From positions 1,739,001-1,803,000 of the forward strand of contig NC_011989.1 in assembly GCF_000016285.1 (NCBI RefSeq): a stretch of DNA of 64,000 bases, given 5' to 3'. The number at the start of each line of letters is the position of its first letter. The first letter of the stretch is position 1. The notes under the pieces were generated by a model. It ran no database searches and had not been told where the DNA came from. It saw only the letters and a program-made list of their open reading frames with translations. The translations under genes and the position numbers were made by a program. Positions 62,301 through 64,000 of the stretch are shown here, piece after piece. The DNA comes from Allorhizobium ampelinum S4. Lineage in GTDB: Bacteria; Pseudomonadota; Alphaproteobacteria; Rhizobiales; Rhizobiaceae.

Positions 62301-62805
62301 CAAAACGCTGCCAGTTGGCGATGTAGTTTTGCGCGGAACGTTTCAGGCCTTCCACGGCCTTTTCATCGAGAGTGCGTATGGCGCGGGCCGGTGAGCCAAC
62401 AATCAGGGAGTTGTCGGGAAATTCCTTACCCTCGGTAATCAGCGCATTGGCACCGATAAGGCAGTTATTGCCGATCCTGGCACCGTTCAGCACCGTCGCC
62501 CCCATGCCCACCAGCGTGTTATTGCCCAGAATGCAGCCGTGAATGATGGCATTATGGCCGATTGTGCAGCCTCGCCCGATGGTCGTCGGAAAGCCCATAT
62601 CGGTGTGAATGGTGACGTTTTCCTGCACATTGGAGCCTGCGCCAATGGTGATCGGCTCATTATCGCCCCGCAGCACCGCACCGAACCAGATGCCGACATC
62701 CTCGCCGATGATCACATTGCCGATGACCTGCGCATTGGGCGCAACCCAGTAACGGTCGGCGGAAGGCAGGTGCGGTTTCAAATCCCCGAGGGTGTAAAGT
62801 GGCAT
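62260..62805 (-). CDS. Gamma-carbonic anhydrase-family protein
   Basis: This 181-residue left-handed beta-helix protein (hexapeptide repeats such as IGEDVGIWFGAVLRGDNEPI in part) has the family metal-site residues in TIGHNAIIHGC. Members are gamma-type carbonic anhydrases or related acyltransferase-like proteins; activity is not certain. Its last 13 codons (RDCQVHIEPDGL and stop, in part) are encoded by hairpin 2 of repeat copy C, so the C-terminus may be repeat-derived. Start ATG 62805 follows AGGACC. It converges on zur. Confidence 0.9.
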   Translation of the reverse strand: MPLYTLGDLKPHLPSADRYWVAPNAQVIGNVIIGEDVGIWFGAVLRGDNEPITIGAGSNVQENVTIHTDMGFPTTIGRGCTIGHNAIIHGCILGNNTLVGMGATVLNGARIGNNCLIGANALITEGKEFPDNSLIVGSPARAIRTLDEKAVEGLKRSAQNYIANWQRFARDCQVHIEPDGL

Positions 62806-62923
62806 GGTGGCAGGTCCTTTTATCGATCTGCCACCGATCTTTCGGGATAAGCCTCAGAAAAGCAAGGGCTTTGAACCCGTTGGGACCGGGCGTGCATGTC
62901 CGGCCCCTACCACTGTGGATATG

Positions 62924-63292
62924 TCAGCGGACATACAGCACGAAGCTGCCATCGGATGCTTCGTCAGCGTAAATCACATTTTTGAGCTCAACATTTTGTG
63001 ACAGCAATTGCCTGCGCAGAACCGGGTTTTCGCGAATGGCGGCCTGGACTTCGCGAGCCTCAGGGCTGGTTGGCGTCAAAGATCCGAGAAAGTCCTGAAA
63101 TGTGTCATGCTTTTCGATCTCATCCGGCGTGCTGATCATGAAGCGGGGATTGTGATCTGTTGCCAGCGCCCTGTCAGCGGCAGACATGGCTGCATGGCTG
63201 ATTCCAGTCATGGCGGCGGTTGCGAGAACGGCGGCAAGAGAAATTTTGGCAATGCGAGACATGGCAGTGCGAGAGTTGGCAATGCGGGACAT
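62924..63292 (-). CDS. Small exported protein of unknown function
   Basis: This 122-residue protein has a signal peptide (SLAAVLATAAMTGISHAAMS in part). No known domain is recognised; the mature part contains a helical charged stretch and ends in DGSFVLYVR. The first 15 residues are three 5-residue units (MSRIA, NSRTA, MSRIA) from a 15-bp tandem repeat. ATG 63292 has GGAGGAG 7 bp upstream; ATG 63262 would still give a full signal peptide. Confidence 0.65.
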   Translation of the reverse strand: MSRIANSRTAMSRIAKISLAAVLATAAMTGISHAAMSAADRALATDHNPRFMISTPDEIEKHDTFQDFLGSLTPTSPEAREVQAAIRENPVLRRQLLSQNVELKNVIYADEASDGSFVLYVR

Positions 63293-63474
63293 GGGTTCAC
63301 TCCTCCAGGAACAAAACCGGCGAGAAAAACTCGTTAGCCGGTGAAGGAGATCCTCGCGCTTAATCCGTTCAAATCCAATTCACCAGCGAGTGAGATTGGA
63401 TTAATTCTTCGTCATGTTCGCTGAGACAGCGGACATGCGGTCTGCTCAAACTCGTTGACTCAAGGCTTATGGTT

Positions 63475-63762
63475 TTACCGCAGCCGCAGCTTCAACGGCA
63501 GCCGTCGTGAATGGGGAGCCACATGAAGGTGAATATTCGCTTCCGGCTGAGAATAGCGCCAGGCGCGGGCACCGTGGCAGAGCAATAGGCTCATCAATTC
63601 CTTCGTTCTTGCGCGTGGCTTGTTGATGCCGTCTGCCAGCCGCATCGCCGCCTCATGCAGTGGATTGAGGCTGGCGCGGGGATTGAAGCGAAGCGCCTGC
63701 TCGTCTGCGCTATGGTGGTCTTCGGTCTGGCCCGCATTCCGGTGGTTTTCATTGCTTGCCAT
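63475..63762 (-). CDS. Hypothetical small protein
   Basis: This 95-residue reading frame has GC-rich codon usage like its neighbours and an AGGA element upstream of ATG 63762. No membrane segment or known domain is visible; the protein is rich in His and Arg (many in the last 40 residues). It may be a real alphaproteobacterial small protein or a chance frame. It lies 90 bp after the stop of the SPOR-domain gene on the same strand. Confidence 0.45.
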   Translation of the reverse strand: MASNENHRNAGQTEDHHSADEQALRFNPRASLNPLHEAAMRLADGINKPRARTKELMSLLLCHGARAWRYSQPEANIHLHVAPHSRRLPLKLRLR

Positions 63763-63852
63763 GGATTACATCCTCGTACGCATTACATTTCGAGGTGAAC
63801 TGACCGAGACCTGCATAGATACATATGCTGAAGCCTCGGTAAGACAGAGTGA

Positions 63853-64000
63853 TTACTGCATTGCGGCCCAGCAGCTGACGCCTGCCTTTTTCAAGCGATT
63901 GCAGGCATTGACCGCAGACTTCTGATCATCGAAGCCGACAAACCGGGCGCGATAGACCTGAGATGCTCCTTCGCCATAGGCCATGGCGAAAGGCCGCGCA
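63853..64000 (-). CDS. SPOR-domain protein, C-terminal end (probably D-Ala-D-Ala carboxypeptidase)
   Basis: On the minus strand the frame is open from the window edge to a TAA at 63853-63855. The 49 residues read RARFVGFDDQKSAVNACNRL (in part) then KKAGVSCWAAMQ, which is the C-terminal half of a SPOR domain that binds denuded glycan at septa. In rhizobia such tails are common on D-alanyl-D-alanine carboxypeptidases, but the N-terminus is outside the window, so the enzyme is an inference. Confidence 0.7.
   Translation of the reverse strand, partial: ARPFAMAYGEGASQVYRARFVGFDDQKSAVNACNRLKKAGVSCWAAMQ

Noticed and set aside
1..64000. CRISPR arrays, prophage genes and toxin-antitoxin pairs
   Set aside because: No regularly spaced repeats, phage structural genes, or paired small genes with known toxin motifs were seen; the COQ10-like protein (RatA family name) is not evidence for a toxin system.

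Overview
The window is a core-chromosome segment of a Rhizobiaceae alphaproteobacterium (Agrobacterium/Allorhizobium/Rhizobium group). The evidence is the dusB-ntrB-ntrC-ntrY-ntrX-hfq-hflX order, a fused ispDF, a phosphatidylcholine synthase, the GC-rich codon usage and RIME-like intergenic palindromes. The genus is an inference; no rRNA is present. Genes are dense: 62 coding regions (two truncated by the window edges) and one tRNA. No prophage, transposase, CRISPR array or integrase was seen.

Layout. 1-2.0 kb: end of lpdA, a small GlsB-type membrane protein and lipA (lipoate-dependent dehydrogenase block). 2.1-7.9 kb: two tandem P-loop kinases, an MHS-type transporter, a COQ10-like protein, a membrane protein, pncC and ispDF. 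8.0-17.4 kb: the nitrogen-regulation block dusB-ntrBC-ntrYX, then hfq and hflX. 17.4-20.2 kb: a sulfotransferase-like gene, mazG and a deaminase, all on the minus strand. 20.4-25.6 kb: assimilatory sulfite reduction (cysG, DUF2849, cysI, DUF934) and fpr. 25.7-31.1 kb: an SDR, rlpA, a DacA-like protein, tmk and holB. 31.1-37.1 kb: a TauE-like permease, metG, tatD, an MBL hydrolase and a ClC channel, followed by tRNA-Lys. 37.4-40.3 kb: ccdA, a UbiH-like hydroxylase and pcs. 40.5-45.2 kb: a four-gene BMP-type ABC importer ending in a clear terminator. 45.3-51.1 kb: glmU, glmS, a DUF502 protein and a phytase-like esterase. 51.4-57.6 kb: an ABC importer operon ending in a glycerophosphodiesterase gene, with a divergent ROK regulator. 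57.6-62.2 kb: a zinc-homeostasis cluster (CobW-type GTPase, znuA, znuCB, zur) with two matching palindromic Zur-box candidates. 62.3-64 kb: a gamma-carbonic anhydrase, two small proteins and the C-terminal end of a SPOR-domain protein.

I found no wholly new multi-gene system. The most useful non-routine signals are: a dispersed two-hairpin repeat in three copies; related palindromes that encode the last codons of glmU and of the gamma-carbonic anhydrase; a long inverted repeat just before the TTG start of dusB; a DacA-like protein lacking two of its three catalytic motifs; a probable CTG start on the TauE-like gene; an SDR without its Tyr/Lys pair; an orphan plus-strand terminator that may end a small RNA; and a palindromic operator candidate next to the ROK gene.
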